This document shows, piece after piece, positions 31,241 to 38,239 of a stretch of DNA of 64,000 bases. Every line of letters begins with the position of its first letter. Position 1 is the first letter of the stretch. The notes beneath the pieces are model-generated. The model was not told the DNA's origin, did not search any database, and worked only from the letters and a program-made list of their open reading frames with translations. The position numbers and the translations under genes are program-made. The stretch is from a virus. Where the stretch lies: IMG/VR virus record IMGVR_UViG_3300045747_000527, positions 124,001-188,000 of that record; one strand, 5' to 3'.

Positions 31241-31501
31241 CTAAACCTGAACCTCATTCTGCAACACATACTCTGGCTCGAACACAGTCTTACAACAGTC
31301 ACCGGAGTCGTAGCAATCCGCCTCTACCACCTTCACCTCCTGGATACCCAGTTTCTCTTTAAGCCCAGGCCTGAGTGTTTCCGCGGCTTCCAGAGCTTCG
31401 TGTACCAAGTCGTAGTGGTACCTCCCTTGATTCGCCGGACCGACAAGAAACCACGATGTCTGGCGGGGCGCTCGCATAACAAGAACAAGTCGTTTCTTCA
31501 T
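31241..31501 (-). CDS. Small hypothetical protein (86 aa)
   Basis: GGAG before the ATG. Begins MKKRLVLVMRAPRQTSWFL; C-terminal DCYDSGDCC has three Cys. Directly precedes the tRNA-Val gene on the minus strand, so they may be cotranscribed. Unknown. Confidence 0.65.
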   Translation of the reverse strand: MKKRLVLVMRAPRQTSWFLVGPANQGRYHYDLVHEALEAAETLRPGLKEKLGIQEVKVVEADCYDSGDCCKTVFEPEYVLQNEVQV

Positions 31502-31533
31502 GAGGACTCCTTCGGGGAAATAACTGACTGATC

Positions 31534-31543
31534 GCGGTATAAG
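31534..31543 (+). promoter_or_regulatory. GCGGTATAAG promoter
   Basis: Core match 18 bases upstream of the 173-aa gene start; GAAATAA lies about 16 bases upstream of it. Confidence 0.75.
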
Positions 31544-31560
31544 TATGTAGAGGTGAACCC

Positions 31561-32082
31561 ATGCCCACGTCCGAAAAACCTATCCAGGATGGCCAAGGAG
31601 TCTGGTACCGCTCCAGAAAAGCCATGTACGTCACGCTGATCTATAGAGTGATGATCGCACTCGATATGGCGGCCAAGGATGTACAAGAGACCGACATGTA
31701 CCAGTACATCAAGAACGCTCCATGGTTCGTCCAGTCAAAAGTACACGGAACCTTCGGCAGGATCAAATTCTACTGCAAAGGATGGAGCAAGGCCGAATTC
31801 AAGAACTACCTAAAAGAGGCACTGGTGGCTGCCCCTGCGCCTGACCAGGCCAGCACGCCCAAGCCCGGTAAACCAGCCAGCCCTGCACACAAAATGGTGG
31901 AGAAACGGGTACCTGAACTGCCTACAGGAAGAGAGGAGAAGCTAGTAGCTTTCAAGAAACTCGGCACGGCCATCATGGAAGAATTTGATCTCACTCAACT
32001 TGCCATCATGACACTAGCCGACGGCAGGCGGATGATGCATTGGATAGTACAAGACCCAGCAAAGTCCAAGAAAAGGCGGTAA
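31561..32082 (+). CDS. Hypothetical protein (173 aa)
   Basis: Single-gene plus-strand unit within the tRNA array, with promoter and terminator. Two helical domains (residues 1-85 and 115-165) joined by a Pro/Lys-rich linker. The N-terminal part, with SKVHGTFGRIKFYCKGWSK, is basic and may bind nucleic acid. No family recognised. Confidence 0.65.
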   Translation: MPTSEKPIQDGQGVWYRSRKAMYVTLIYRVMIALDMAAKDVQETDMYQYIKNAPWFVQSKVHGTFGRIKFYCKGWSKAEFKNYLKEALVAAPAPDQASTPKPGKPASPAHKMVEKRVPELPTGREEKLVAFKKLGTAIMEEFDLTQLAIMTLADGRRMMHWIVQDPAKSKKRR

Positions 32083-32098
32083 CGCTGGTAACCCGAGA

Positions 32099-32128
32099 GA
32101 AGTCCCACTGGGGGCTTTTCTTTAGCGC
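32099..32128 (+). terminator. Intrinsic terminator
   Basis: AGTCCC-ACT-GGGGGCT followed by TTTCTTTAGCGC, again the conserved tail. Confidence 0.75.
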
Positions 32129-32131
32129 TAG

Positions 32132-32202
32132 TACCGGCGGTGGGGATTGAACCCACTCCATCCGCTTATGAGGCGAACGTCCCAACCACTCAGGTCGCCG
32201 GC
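32132..32202 (-). tRNA. tRNA-Met(CAU) or tRNA-Ile2
   Basis: Acceptor GCCGGCG/CGCCGGT, anticodon arm TTCGC-CTCATAA-GCGGA. CAU may be elongator Met, or Ile2 if C34 is lysidinylated; sequence alone does not decide. Confidence 0.85.
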
Positions 32203-32360
32203 GTTTCCTTCTTGGCACAAACTGGACAGAGATCTCTTTTGTCCACATATCTCCAGCCCCGCAGACGGAGTTCTCTACGAAACCGCCGCGCCTTCTGTGA
32301 TGACTGTTCCCAGTTCCCGCAGTCATCGCACCAGACGGTCGTCTCTTTCGTTATGCTCAT
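32190..32360 (-). CDS. Small zinc-finger protein (56 aa)
   Basis: ATG at 32360 with GGAG upstream. WCDDCGNWEQ and DLCPVCAKKE form a CxxC...CxxC pair. The 3' end, including the stop, lies inside the tRNA-Met gene, so message and tRNA compete for the same transcript. Confidence 0.7.
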   Translation of the reverse strand: MSITKETTVWCDDCGNWEQSSQKARRFRRELRLRGWRYVDKRDLCPVCAKKETPAT

Positions 32361-32374
32361 GTGATCTCCTTTGG

Positions 32375-32447
32375 TGCCCGCTGAGAGAATCGAACTCCCA
32401 CACTCCTGATCCGTAGTCAGGCGCTCTATCCGTTAAGCCAAGCGGGC
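32375..32447 (-). tRNA. tRNA-Arg(ACG)
   Basis: Acceptor GCCCGCT/AGCGGGC, anticodon arm CCTGA-CTACGGA-TCAGG, T-loop TTCGATT. A34 would need TadA deamination to inosine. Confidence 0.93.
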
Positions 32448-32448
32448 A

Positions 32449-32520
32449 TACCCTCGAACGGTTACGATCCGTCTTCTCCGAGTTGAAAGCCCGGCGAACT
32501 AACCAGTGTTCTACGAGGGC
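32449..32520 (-). tRNA. tRNA-Glu(UUC) with aberrant T-loop
   Basis: Acceptor GCCCTCG/CGAGGGT, D-stem GAAC/GTTC, anticodon arm CCGGG-CTTTCAA-CTCGG. T-loop reads ATCGTAA instead of TTCRANY. Confidence 0.8.
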
Positions 32521-32524
32521 GTGG

Positions 32525-32596
32525 TGACGGTACGGAGAATCGAACTCCGATTATCTGATCGAGAGTCAGGAGGCCTAGCCATTAGCCGATACCGCC
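32525..32596 (-). tRNA. tRNA-Glu(CUC)
   Basis: Acceptor GGCGGTA/TACCGTC, anticodon loop CTCTCGA, T-loop TTCGATT. Confidence 0.9.
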
Positions 32597-32600
32597 ATAG

Positions 32601-32673
32601 CGCCTTCATCCAGATTCGAACTGGAATCCCAGGTTCCGGAGACCTGTGCTCTGTCCACTTAAGCTATGAGGGC
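32601..32673 (-). tRNA. tRNA-Arg(CCG)
   Basis: Acceptor GCCCTCA/TGAAGGC (one mismatch), anticodon arm CAGGT-CTCCGGA-ACCTG, T-loop TTCGAAT. Confidence 0.9.
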
Positions 32674-32689
32674 GTGATACAACTTCTAC

Positions 32690-33238
32690 ATGACCGACGA
32701 ACTCTACCTGACACACCGGAGCCGACTCCGGGACCTGTTACGGCGCAATGCACTCATCCACAGAGAGGTGACGCTACCCTCTGGGAAGAAAAGCCTCTAT
32801 CTCAACTGCAAGCGTACGGTGCTAAGCGCTGAGGGGCATTTCCTGGTGGGGTGGACGTTTCTGCACCTGCTGGACCTCGAAGCCCCAGACGTGAGCGCAG
32901 TAGGCGGTATGGCTCTGGGTGCGTGTCCTCTCGTTTCCGCGGTTGCCACGACAAGCTATTTCAGTGGGAGCCGGCTGAACGCCTTCATCATCAGGAAGGA
33001 GGCGAAAGAGCCGCGGCAGTACATCGAGGGCCCAGAGAACATGTCTGGGGGCGTGGCCATCTTGGAGGACGTAGTGAACTCTGGCAGCACCACTCTCATC
33101 GCCATCAAGCGGGCTCGGGACTTCGGTTTAGCCGTGCGGTTTGTGCTGGCTCTTGTGGACCGCGAACATGGGGGCATGGAGACCATCCAGAAAGAGGTGC
33201 CGGCCGTGGCCATGTTCAAGTTTTCCGATCTGATGTAA
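32690..33238 (+). CDS. pyrE: Orotate phosphoribosyltransferase
   Basis: 182 residues. SGKKSLYLNCKR, a later IIRKEAKEPRQYIEG loop, and the PRPP-binding GVAILEDVVNSGSTTL (residues 121-136) fit OPRT. It joins orotate to PRPP to give OMP in pyrimidine synthesis. It is alone on the plus strand inside minus-strand tRNA genes, with neither a GGTATAAG promoter nor a clear ribosome site upstream of the ATG, suggesting recent insertion or an unusual start. Confidence 0.85.
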   Translation: MTDELYLTHRSRLRDLLRRNALIHREVTLPSGKKSLYLNCKRTVLSAEGHFLVGWTFLHLLDLEAPDVSAVGGMALGACPLVSAVATTSYFSGSRLNAFIIRKEAKEPRQYIEGPENMSGGVAILEDVVNSGSTTLIAIKRARDFGLAVRFVLALVDREHGGMETIQKEVPAVAMFKFSDLM

Positions 33239-33240
33239 GA

Positions 33241-33331
33241 CTGGTAAGCGGCAGACTTTCACTGCCTCGGAAGGTAGTCTAGCGGGGGTCGAATCCGCCT
33301 GAGTTTTTGGCGACCAACGTCCTGTACTCAG
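33241..33331 (+). other. Plus-strand tRNA-like structure
   Basis: GGCAG-ACTTTCA-CTGCC resembles an anticodon arm and GCGG...GTCGAAT...CCGC a T-arm, in plus orientation. No matching 5' acceptor precedes it, but CTGAGT after the T-arm can pair with ACTCAG at 33326. It may be a degenerate or permuted tRNA. Confidence 0.35.
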
Positions 33332-33376
33332 TTTGCGTCTCTACTCTTCTAGGGTCTCTTCCCTACTTACCATAAG

Positions 33377-33448
33377 CTCCGGGAGCAGGGATCAAACCTG
33401 CGACTTCCGATTTAACAGATCGGCCGCTTGTCACTCGCGTATCCCGGA
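33377..33448 (-). tRNA. tRNA-Asn(GUU)
   Basis: Acceptor TCCGGGA/TCCCGGA, anticodon arm CCGAT-CTGTTAA-ATCGG, T-loop TTTGATC. Confidence 0.93.
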
Positions 33449-33451
33449 ATA

Positions 33452-33850
33452 CTAACTATTACGTCGCCTATCGGCCTGCTGATCAATAACCTGGCAAGAA
33501 CGTGAGCAGAATACTTTGCCAGATTCTGAATTTCTAACCCTGTGCCTGTACCTACTGCCCAATACCCTAAACTCCTTGCGGCACCGGGAACACGGCACAG
33601 AGATCAAAGCTGCTTCATGTCGCTTATCTGAGTGATGCTTATCGTGCTCCTTCCTGGTGAGCTTCTCTAAATTCCGGTATCTATTGTTTCTTTTGTGTTC
33701 ATCCTTATGATGGATCAATTCTCCAGGACCTGGAACCTCTTCAGTATGTCGCCACCACACTAGATGGTGCTCGTAGCAGTACCTACCTCTGTACCGCTTC
33801 CCCGGATAATCAGGAGGAGCGATCACTAATTCGTATGGACCGTTCTTCAT
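33452..33850 (-). CDS. HNH homing endonuclease
   Basis: 132 residues; start MKNGPYELVI with AAAGG upstream. The core RYCYEHHLVWW ... LIHHKDEHKRNNRYRNLEKL ... RKEHDKHH is the HNH_3-type motif. C-terminal CSRCRKEF and FCSRSCQ form a zinc finger for DNA binding. Located four bases after the tRNA-Asn gene boundary, as expected for tRNA-associated homing elements. Confidence 0.85.
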   Translation of the reverse strand: MKNGPYELVIAPPDYPGKRYRGRYCYEHHLVWWRHTEEVPGPGELIHHKDEHKRNNRYRNLEKLTRKEHDKHHSDKRHEAALISVPCSRCRKEFRVLGSRYRHRVRNSESGKVFCSRSCQVIDQQADRRRNS

Positions 33851-33896
33851 GACTACCTTTCGAATGTACGACCGAATTGTACTACCCTGGAATGAT

Positions 33897-34475
33897 CTAA
33901 CTATGCTTCTCAACCAGCGCCCGCATGAGCGCCAAAGCTCTCTTCCTGAGCTGACTGACTCTCCCCTCAGAAATCTTCAGCCGTTTCCCTATCGCCGCCA
34001 GAGTCATCTCCTCCACGAAATACATGTGAATCACCTGGCGGTGTCTGTCTGAAAGGCCAGCTACCAATGCCCGCGCGAGTTCACAATCGCACTTGTCCAA
34101 CAAATCTCTCTGGGGATCTGACGGAGAGGGCAGGTGGGCAGCTTCAGTAAGAGAAACAGCCTGAGTTGCTGCCCACGGCACCTTCTCTAGTTTGCCGCCG
34201 AGAGCCAGCTTCCTCCCACTACGGCCTATGCTGTCTTGCTTCCGCAGAGTATCCAGCATTGCCCCGCACACCCGTCTCTGTGCAAACATCCAGAAGTCAT
34301 CCTCCTGAAGGCGGCGGGTATCGAACCTACGGTAGCAGTACCACAGGGCCAGATTCCCTGCAGCTGCCAGCTCATCGACCTGCTGTATACCGCCGCGGCC
34401 ACCAGATAGGCGCGCAGCCAGACACCTGATCTTATGGGTGTTCTTCTTGAGAATTTCTTCGAACGGGAGAGTCAT
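33897..34475 (-). CDS. Sigma-70 family RNA polymerase sigma factor (FliA/sigma-28-like)
   Basis: 192 residues. Region 2: VDELAAAGNLALWYCYRRFD (about 33-52), which contacts the core enzyme and -10 DNA. Region 4: LSDRHRQVIHMYFVEEMTLA followed by IGKRLKISEGRVSQLRKRA (about 143-183), the -35-reading HTH. Short length and lack of region 1 fit FliA-like or phage sigma factors. It is a good candidate for recognising the GGTATAAG promoters found throughout the window. Lies between an HNH gene and the Thr tRNAs. Confidence 0.85.
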   Translation of the reverse strand: MTLPFEEILKKNTHKIRCLAARLSGGRGGIQQVDELAAAGNLALWYCYRRFDTRRLQEDDFWMFAQRRVCGAMLDTLRKQDSIGRSGRKLALGGKLEKVPWAATQAVSLTEAAHLPSPSDPQRDLLDKCDCELARALVAGLSDRHRQVIHMYFVEEMTLAAIGKRLKISEGRVSQLRKRALALMRALVEKHS

Positions 34476-34520
34476 GTACTCCCGTCAGACTATCCTACTT
34501 CCCCTCCCACACACGAATGG

Positions 34521-34592
34521 AGCCGGCGAAAGGAATCGGACCTTCAACCTTCGGTTTACAAAACCGCTGCGCTACCGTTGCGCCACGCCGGC
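34521..34592 (-). tRNA. tRNA-Thr(UGU)
   Basis: Acceptor GCCGGCG/CGCCGGC, anticodon loop TTTGTAA, T-loop TCCGATT. Confidence 0.92.
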
Positions 34593-34605
34593 AAATAGCC
34601 GGAGT

Positions 34606-34683
34606 CCTGTGTGCCAGCCTTGAACCTGGCATCCTCGGCTTTCGGCCGCCGACTTACCCAGCGGGTACTCTTCTTTGCCCAGG
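34606..34683 (-). other. Degenerate tRNA-like structure
   Basis: Hairpins TACCC-GCT-GGGTA, TCGGC...GCCGA and TGCCAG-GTTCAAGG-CTGGCA follow one another like D-, anticodon- and T-arms, closed by an imperfect CCTGGGC/ACACAGG stem. Loops are abnormal. Confidence 0.4.
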
Positions 34684-34735
34684 TTCCTATAGCTCTGGGT
34701 TGTCCAAGTACCTTTAGTCGAACACAGAACTCCTG

Positions 34736-34807
34736 AGCCCCCGTCCGCACTCGAAGCGGATTCTCGGATTTACGAAACCCGCGCATCACCATAGATGCTT
34801 CGGGGGC
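34736..34807 (-). tRNA. tRNA-Thr(CGU)
   Basis: Acceptor GCCCCCG/CGGGGGC, anticodon arm CGGGT-TTCGTAA-ATCCG, T-arm TCCGC-TTCGAGT-GCGGA. Confidence 0.92.
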
Positions 34808-34812
34808 AAGAG

Positions 34813-34885
34813 AGCCGATGACCAGAATCGAACTAGCTGCCTCGTCCTTACCAAGGACGCACACATCCTTATGTGCTTCATCGGC
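34813..34885 (-). tRNA. tRNA-Thr(GGU)
   Basis: Acceptor GCCGATG/CATCGGC, anticodon arm CGTCC-TTGGTAA-GGACG, T-loop TTCGATT. Confidence 0.92.
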
Positions 34886-34892
34886 ACGTGGT

Positions 34893-34958
34893 GATCTCTT
34901 GCTGTGACCAGAACGGCTGGGTAGCCGGAGACTTCCGTCACGTAGTACACAAGAGACC
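34893..34958 (-). other. tRNA-sized structured RNA without tRNA motifs
   Basis: A nine-pair closing stem GGTCTCTTG/CAAGAGATC encloses GTGAC...GTCAC and CGGCT-ACCC-AGCCG. It lies between tRNA-Gly and tRNA-Thr but has no T-loop or anticodon loop. Confidence 0.45.
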
Positions 34959-34967
34959 GTCCATTGG

Positions 34968-35039
34968 AGCATCATGCGGGTACCGCCCCCGCCTAAAGCT
35001 GCTTGGAAGGCAGCTGCCTGGCTTCTAGGCTAATGATGC
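34968..35039 (-). tRNA. tRNA-Gly(UCC) with aberrant T-loop
   Basis: Acceptor GCATCAT/ATGATGC, anticodon arm GCTGC-CTTCCAA-GCAGC. T-arm GCGGG-GGCGGTA-CCCGC lacks the TTCRA loop sequence. The 5' end overlaps the HNH gene stop by 10 bases. Confidence 0.8.
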
Positions 35040-35446
35040 CTACGCAATCTCCAGTGCAATTTTCTGTGGCAATTTGCACACAGTACTCTGCACTTCTTGA
35101 TCTCGTCTTTTAGCTTCTTCATAGACCACCCGTTGGTGATCATGATGGAGACAGCCAACTCCTTTTGTTTTGGATCTTTATGATGAAATTCTAAAGCGGC
35201 TACGTGACGCTCGCTACACGAACGAACAGAACACTTCAGCTTCTTAGTGTCCACAAACGCCCGCACTTGATCCTTATACTCCCTAGCGTTCTGTATATAT
35301 CTAGCCTTGTGCGCCTCATAGTGCGCCTTGTGGTACACCGCCTGACATTTTCTACACTGCCAGTTCAGCCCGTCAGGCTTGGACCTATTCACGGCAAACT
35401 CTTTCAGCGGCTTCTTTTTACCACAACGGGCACACACCTTAGTCAT
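35030..35446 (-). CDS. HNH endonuclease
   Basis: 138 residues; start MTKVCARCGKKK. N-terminal zinc finger (CARC...CRKC, residues 4-28), then KCSVRSCSERHVAALEFHHK with the HNH His pair and VLCANCHRKLHW. This free-standing HNH layout is frequent beside phage tRNAs. An upstream extension of the frame lacks a ribosome site. Confidence 0.85.
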   Translation of the reverse strand: MTKVCARCGKKKPLKEFAVNRSKPDGLNWQCRKCQAVYHKAHYEAHKARYIQNAREYKDQVRAFVDTKKLKCSVRSCSERHVAALEFHHKDPKQKELAVSIMITNGWSMKKLKDEIKKCRVLCANCHRKLHWRLRRHH

Positions 35447-35498
35447 ACGCACAGTGTACAGCCTTCCAACCAAAAAGACGACTTGAAAGGCTGATAAG

Positions 35499-35569
35499 AG
35501 CGAGTGATGGGAATCGGACCCACGTATCCAGCTTGGGAAGCTAGCGTTCTGCCGTTGAACTACACCCGC
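35499..35569 (-). tRNA. tRNA-Gly(CCC)
   Basis: Acceptor GCGGGTG/CACTCGC, anticodon arm CTAGC-TTCCCAA-GCTGG, T-loop TCCGATT. Confidence 0.92.
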
Positions 35570-35694
35570 AAACCTGGGACCTGTGGCTGCAGCGCACTAT
35601 CCCAGGAAAACCCTAACTATAGTCAGGAGCCGAGTTTCAATGAGGGTGCCCCCTCATCTCAGGCCAGCTCCCGGACATCAATAGAGTTTTTGAT
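35570..35694 (-). other. Structured spacer with three hairpins
   Basis: CCTGGGA/TCCCAGG encloses a GCTGCAGC palindrome, followed by an ACTATAGT palindrome and ATGAGGG-GGCA-CCCTCAT. No coding frame fits. Possibly RNA-processing signals or a degenerate tRNA. Confidence 0.4.
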
Positions 35695-35835
35695 CTATCC
35701 GAAGAACAGCCACCACGCCAACAGCGTGATCACTGCCCAAGTAACTACTCCTCTGACCGACCCAGCTCTGGTTGGTGCAGGGAACAGCTCGTACAGGAAA
35801 GACTGTTCGTGTTCCGGAACTTCTATCCATCTCAT
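35695..35835 (-). CDS. Small membrane protein (46 aa)
   Basis: AAAGGAG five bases before the ATG. A soluble N-terminus (MRWIEVPEHEQSFLYELF) is followed by one clear C-terminal membrane helix VVTWAVITLLAWWLFFG. Could be a lysis-related or host-membrane protein; no homologue recognised. Confidence 0.65.
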   Translation of the reverse strand: MRWIEVPEHEQSFLYELFPAPTRAGSVRGVVTWAVITLLAWWLFFG

Positions 35836-35849
35836 GAGGACTCCTTTCG

Positions 35850-35923
35850 TGCACCCGGCCCGATTCGAACGGGCGGCCTGATCTTTAGGAAAGATCTGCT
35901 CTATCCACCTGAGCTACGAGCGC
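35850..35923 (-). tRNA. tRNA-Arg(CCU)
   Basis: Acceptor GCGCTCG/CGGGTGC, anticodon arm GATCT-TTCCTAA-AGATC, T-arm GCCCG-TTCGAAT-CGGGC. Confidence 0.93.
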
Positions 35924-35930
35924 TCTATCC

Positions 35931-36329
35931 TCAATCCACAGAGCGGAGTTGAATACCCAGATGTCGCACATTTACCAGCCACTCCAGGTACTCTATGTGG
36001 CTATCCAGTCGGAAAATTGATTCTGGGTACTCCTCAAAGCACTCCTTGTAGTCCTCAAGATCACGTATGATGTCTTCGATCTTAGCCTCATGGCTCGGCG
36101 GCCTCAACTTACCCTTTAGCCACAATTTCTGGTACAGCACTTCAGCAGGCTCATCAGAAAACTCGTTGTTCATGCCCTCAATGTGATCCGCTAGTGTGGC
36201 CAGTAGGGCGTTTACCTCATCGAAACTGATTTTGCCCGCCACCAAAGCTTTGTACACAGGAGTAATGACCTCGCCCTTGTAGTACGCCACTGTCTTCGCT
36301 GCTTGCTTTTTGATCTTCTTTTTTCTCAT
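35931..36329 (-). CDS. Hypothetical protein (132 aa)
   Basis: Lys-rich N-terminus (MRKKKIKKQAAK), then an acidic helical body with EPAEVLYQKLWLKGKLRPP and LEDYKECFEEYPES. No metal or catalytic motif. Upstream of tRNA-Arg(CCU) in the same transcript. Confidence 0.65.
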   Translation of the reverse strand: MRKKKIKKQAAKTVAYYKGEVITPVYKALVAGKISFDEVNALLATLADHIEGMNNEFSDEPAEVLYQKLWLKGKLRPPSHEAKIEDIIRDLEDYKECFEEYPESIFRLDSHIEYLEWLVNVRHLGIQLRSVD

Positions 36330-36348
36330 CTTGGCCTTTCTATGGAGA

Positions 36349-36549
36349 TCACGCGACCTCCTTTGGGTATTCTCCTGTGGTGTACCAGATGAACTCTCGC
36401 TCTATGAGGTACCACCATTTTCCGCCGAGCTTGAAAGAGGCACAGGTAGAGCACTCTGTGTTATCCCGATTTCGTAGCCGGTGCGGACACCCAGCCTGTG
36501 CTGGATGGGCCGGCGTCTGCTGGTACTTGGTCATGTCGTATTTTCCCAT
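36349..36549 (-). CDS. Small His/Cys protein (66 aa)
   Basis: AAAGGAG before the ATG at 36549 (MGKYDMTKYQQTPAHP). GCPHRLR and TECSTCASFKLGG supply three Cys and a His for a zinc site, then an aromatic C-terminus. The longer upstream frame is rejected because it runs through two tRNA genes. Confidence 0.65.
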   Translation of the reverse strand: MGKYDMTKYQQTPAHPAQAGCPHRLRNRDNTECSTCASFKLGGKWWYLIEREFIWYTTGEYPKEVA

Positions 36550-36561
36550 GAGACTCCTTTG

Positions 36562-36634
36562 AGCGCCTAGCGGAGATCGAATCCGCTGCCTGAACCTTGG
36601 CAAGGTCCCGTGCAACCACTTACACCTTAGGCGC
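36562..36634 (-). tRNA. tRNA-Gly(GCC)
   Basis: Acceptor GCGCCTA/TAGGCGC, anticodon arm GGACC-TTGCCAA-GGTTC, T-loop TTCGATC. Confidence 0.92.
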
Positions 36635-36639
36635 ATTTG

Positions 36640-36711
36640 AGGTTCCGATCCGATTTGAACGGATGATGTAGAGGTTGCAGCTCTATGCCTTACCGACTTG
36701 GCTACGGAACC
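36640..36711 (-). tRNA. tRNA-Cys(GCA)
   Basis: Acceptor GGTTCCG/CGGAACC, anticodon arm TAGAG-CTGCAAC-CTCTA, T-loop TTCAAAT. Confidence 0.92.
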
Positions 36712-36794
36712 AGATCCGGTGACCACACTATTTGCCGCCGTGTACTTTGGCGTCCTCTTTGAGCCTAAACCCAAAGGGGAGCTGGTCATCGGTG

Positions 36795-36882
36795 AGGAAA
36801 GGGGGAGAGTCGAACTCCCAGCAGTTGTTAGCTGCGTCTGTTTAGCAAACAGGTGCGAAAAACCGATATTCGCGTCCTTTCC
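36795..36882 (-). tRNA. tRNA-Ser(GCU)
   Basis: Class II; acceptor GGAAAGG/CCTTTCC, anticodon loop TTGCTAA, long variable arm, T-loop TTCGACT. Confidence 0.92.
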
Positions 36883-36885
36883 AGA

Positions 36886-36963
36886 TCCCCGTCTTTAATC
36901 TCCGATGGTTCTGACAAGGCATAGACCACCACAGAGAACCTGGTTAGTTGCCAGGCGAGGGGA
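36886..36963 (-). other. Degenerate tRNA-like structure
   Basis: TCCCC/GGGGA closes a segment with CCTGG-CAACTAA-CCAGG (an anticodon-arm-like hairpin with loop CAACTAA but no U33) and GTTCT...AGAAC. No T-loop. It lies between two Ser tRNAs. Confidence 0.35.
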
Positions 36964-36968
36964 ATTTG

Positions 36969-37052
36969 CGGAAGACGGAAGTCTCGATCTCCAGACCCGA
37001 AGGTCCCATCTACTTTCGAAGTAGCGCCGGGTTCCCACCCAGTTCATCTTCC
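36969..37052 (-). tRNA. tRNA-Ser(CGA) with aberrant T-loop
   Basis: Class II; acceptor GGAAGAT/GTCTTCC, anticodon arm CTAC-TTCGAAA-GTAG, variable arm GGACC-TTCG-GGTCT. T-loop reads ATCGAGA, with A in place of T54. Confidence 0.8.
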
Positions 37053-37070
37053 AGAAAAATTTGTAGATTA

Positions 37071-37080
37071 GAGGTATAAG
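37071..37080 (+). promoter_or_regulatory. GAGGTATAAG promoter
   Basis: 35 bases upstream of the DGQHR-domain gene; AAAAATTT lies about 14 bases further upstream. Confidence 0.75.
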
Positions 37081-37115
37081 ATCATCGGTTCTCGAAGTAA
37101 GCCCAAGGAGGAACA

Positions 37116-38087
37116 ATGATCACACTGGAAAACGTATTCGACAATTTCGGCATGCAACTAGCCCCAAATTTCCGCAGAGGCAACATTACAACGGCCACCA
37201 TACTGGTGAGCGCGGACGCGCTAAGGAACACCTGGGAGACGCCAGAGTTCCAGCGTGCACTGAAGATCAATAAGTACGCCAAAGCAGTAGTCAAAGACAT
37301 AGCCACGTCTGGAGTCATACCGGGTGTGATCTTGCTCGGCCTAGTGGACGGACACCTCTTTCTCTATGACGGACAACACAGAATATGGGCCGCGTTACAG
37401 ACCGAGTACAGCGAATTCGTGTCTACCGTTATAGTCAGAAAATTCGAGGACATGGCTGCGATGGGCATAGCCGCCATGCAGGCAAATCTCCACATCTCTA
37501 TCCGCAAGCCGGACGATAACCTCAAGACCATGGAAGGCACGTACCCGGTACTACGAAGACTCCGAGAGCAGTGTCCTTTCATAGGATACGCAGGCAGGTC
37601 AGGCAACATTGTCCTCTCTATCGCGACTGCCGTCCACTGTTGGATCACCAGTAAGTCGGACTGCCCGAGCTCCAGTGGTGGAAACGTCCGAGGTACGATA
37701 GCGGCCATGACGCTAGAAGAGGCAGACGAACTTGGCCACTTTCTCAAAATTCTCTACGATGCCTGGGGGACTGACCGCCAGTACAGCAGCATCTGGTCTC
37801 GTCTAAATGTAACAATAGTCATGTGGCTGTGGCGTGAAGCAGTACTGGGGACCCCGGCCAGTAGAGTCACACGACTCTCGGAAACTCAGTTTGCAGCAGG
37901 AATCGCGGCTCTCACAGCAGATGAAAAATACATGAACTGGCTGCCTGGACGACTCCTGCGAGAACATGATCGCGGCCCATGCTACAACAGGATCAAGAAA
38001 ACGGTAACAGAACGCATTCGTTCAATCTCGGAAGAGAGAATAACGCTGCCATCACCGAACTTCGCCACCAAGCAAACAATTGCCTGA
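37116..38087 (+). CDS. DGQHR/ParB-like domain protein
   Basis: 323 residues. FLYDGQHRIWAALQ (about 88-101) is the DGQHR signature of ParB-superfamily proteins such as DndB-like regulators; preceding GVIPGVILLGLVDGH forms the matching strand. The C-terminal ~180 residues are helical. ParB-type folds bind nucleotides or DNA; the role here is unknown. Own promoter and terminator; AAGGAGG before the ATG. Confidence 0.75.
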   Translation: MITLENVFDNFGMQLAPNFRRGNITTATILVSADALRNTWETPEFQRALKINKYAKAVVKDIATSGVIPGVILLGLVDGHLFLYDGQHRIWAALQTEYSEFVSTVIVRKFEDMAAMGIAAMQANLHISIRKPDDNLKTMEGTYPVLRRLREQCPFIGYAGRSGNIVLSIATAVHCWITSKSDCPSSSGGNVRGTIAAMTLEEADELGHFLKILYDAWGTDRQYSSIWSRLNVTIVMWLWREAVLGTPASRVTRLSETQFAAGIAALTADEKYMNWLPGRLLREHDRGPCYNRIKKTVTERIRSISEERITLPSPNFATKQTIA

Positions 38088-38089
38088 TC

Positions 38090-38124
38090 TAAGAGCCGCC
38101 GTAGGGCGGCTCTTTCTTTAGCCC
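38090..38124 (+). terminator. Intrinsic terminator
   Basis: AGAGCCGCC-GTA-GGGCGGCTCT followed by TTCTTTAGCCC. Confidence 0.88.
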
Positions 38125-38129
38125 TACAG

Positions 38130-38216
38130 CGGAGTCGGCAGGACTCGAACCTGCACAGCCGTTGCCGGCTGGCCAGCTTTCCAAGCTGGTGGGCTAGCCA
38201 ATTACCCCACGACTCC
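38130..38216 (-). tRNA. tRNA-Ser(GGA)
   Basis: Class II; acceptor GGAGTCG/CGACTCC, anticodon arm CCAGC-TTGGAAA-GCTGG, variable arm around GCCGGCAACGGC, T-loop TTCGAGT. Confidence 0.93.
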
Positions 38217-38239
38217 AAGGTGGCCGAGCCACCGACGTA

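Noticed and set aside
36349-36789. Long N-terminal extension of the 66-aa gene
   Set aside because: It would pass through tRNA-Cys and tRNA-Gly; a strong ribosome site supports the internal ATG at 36549.
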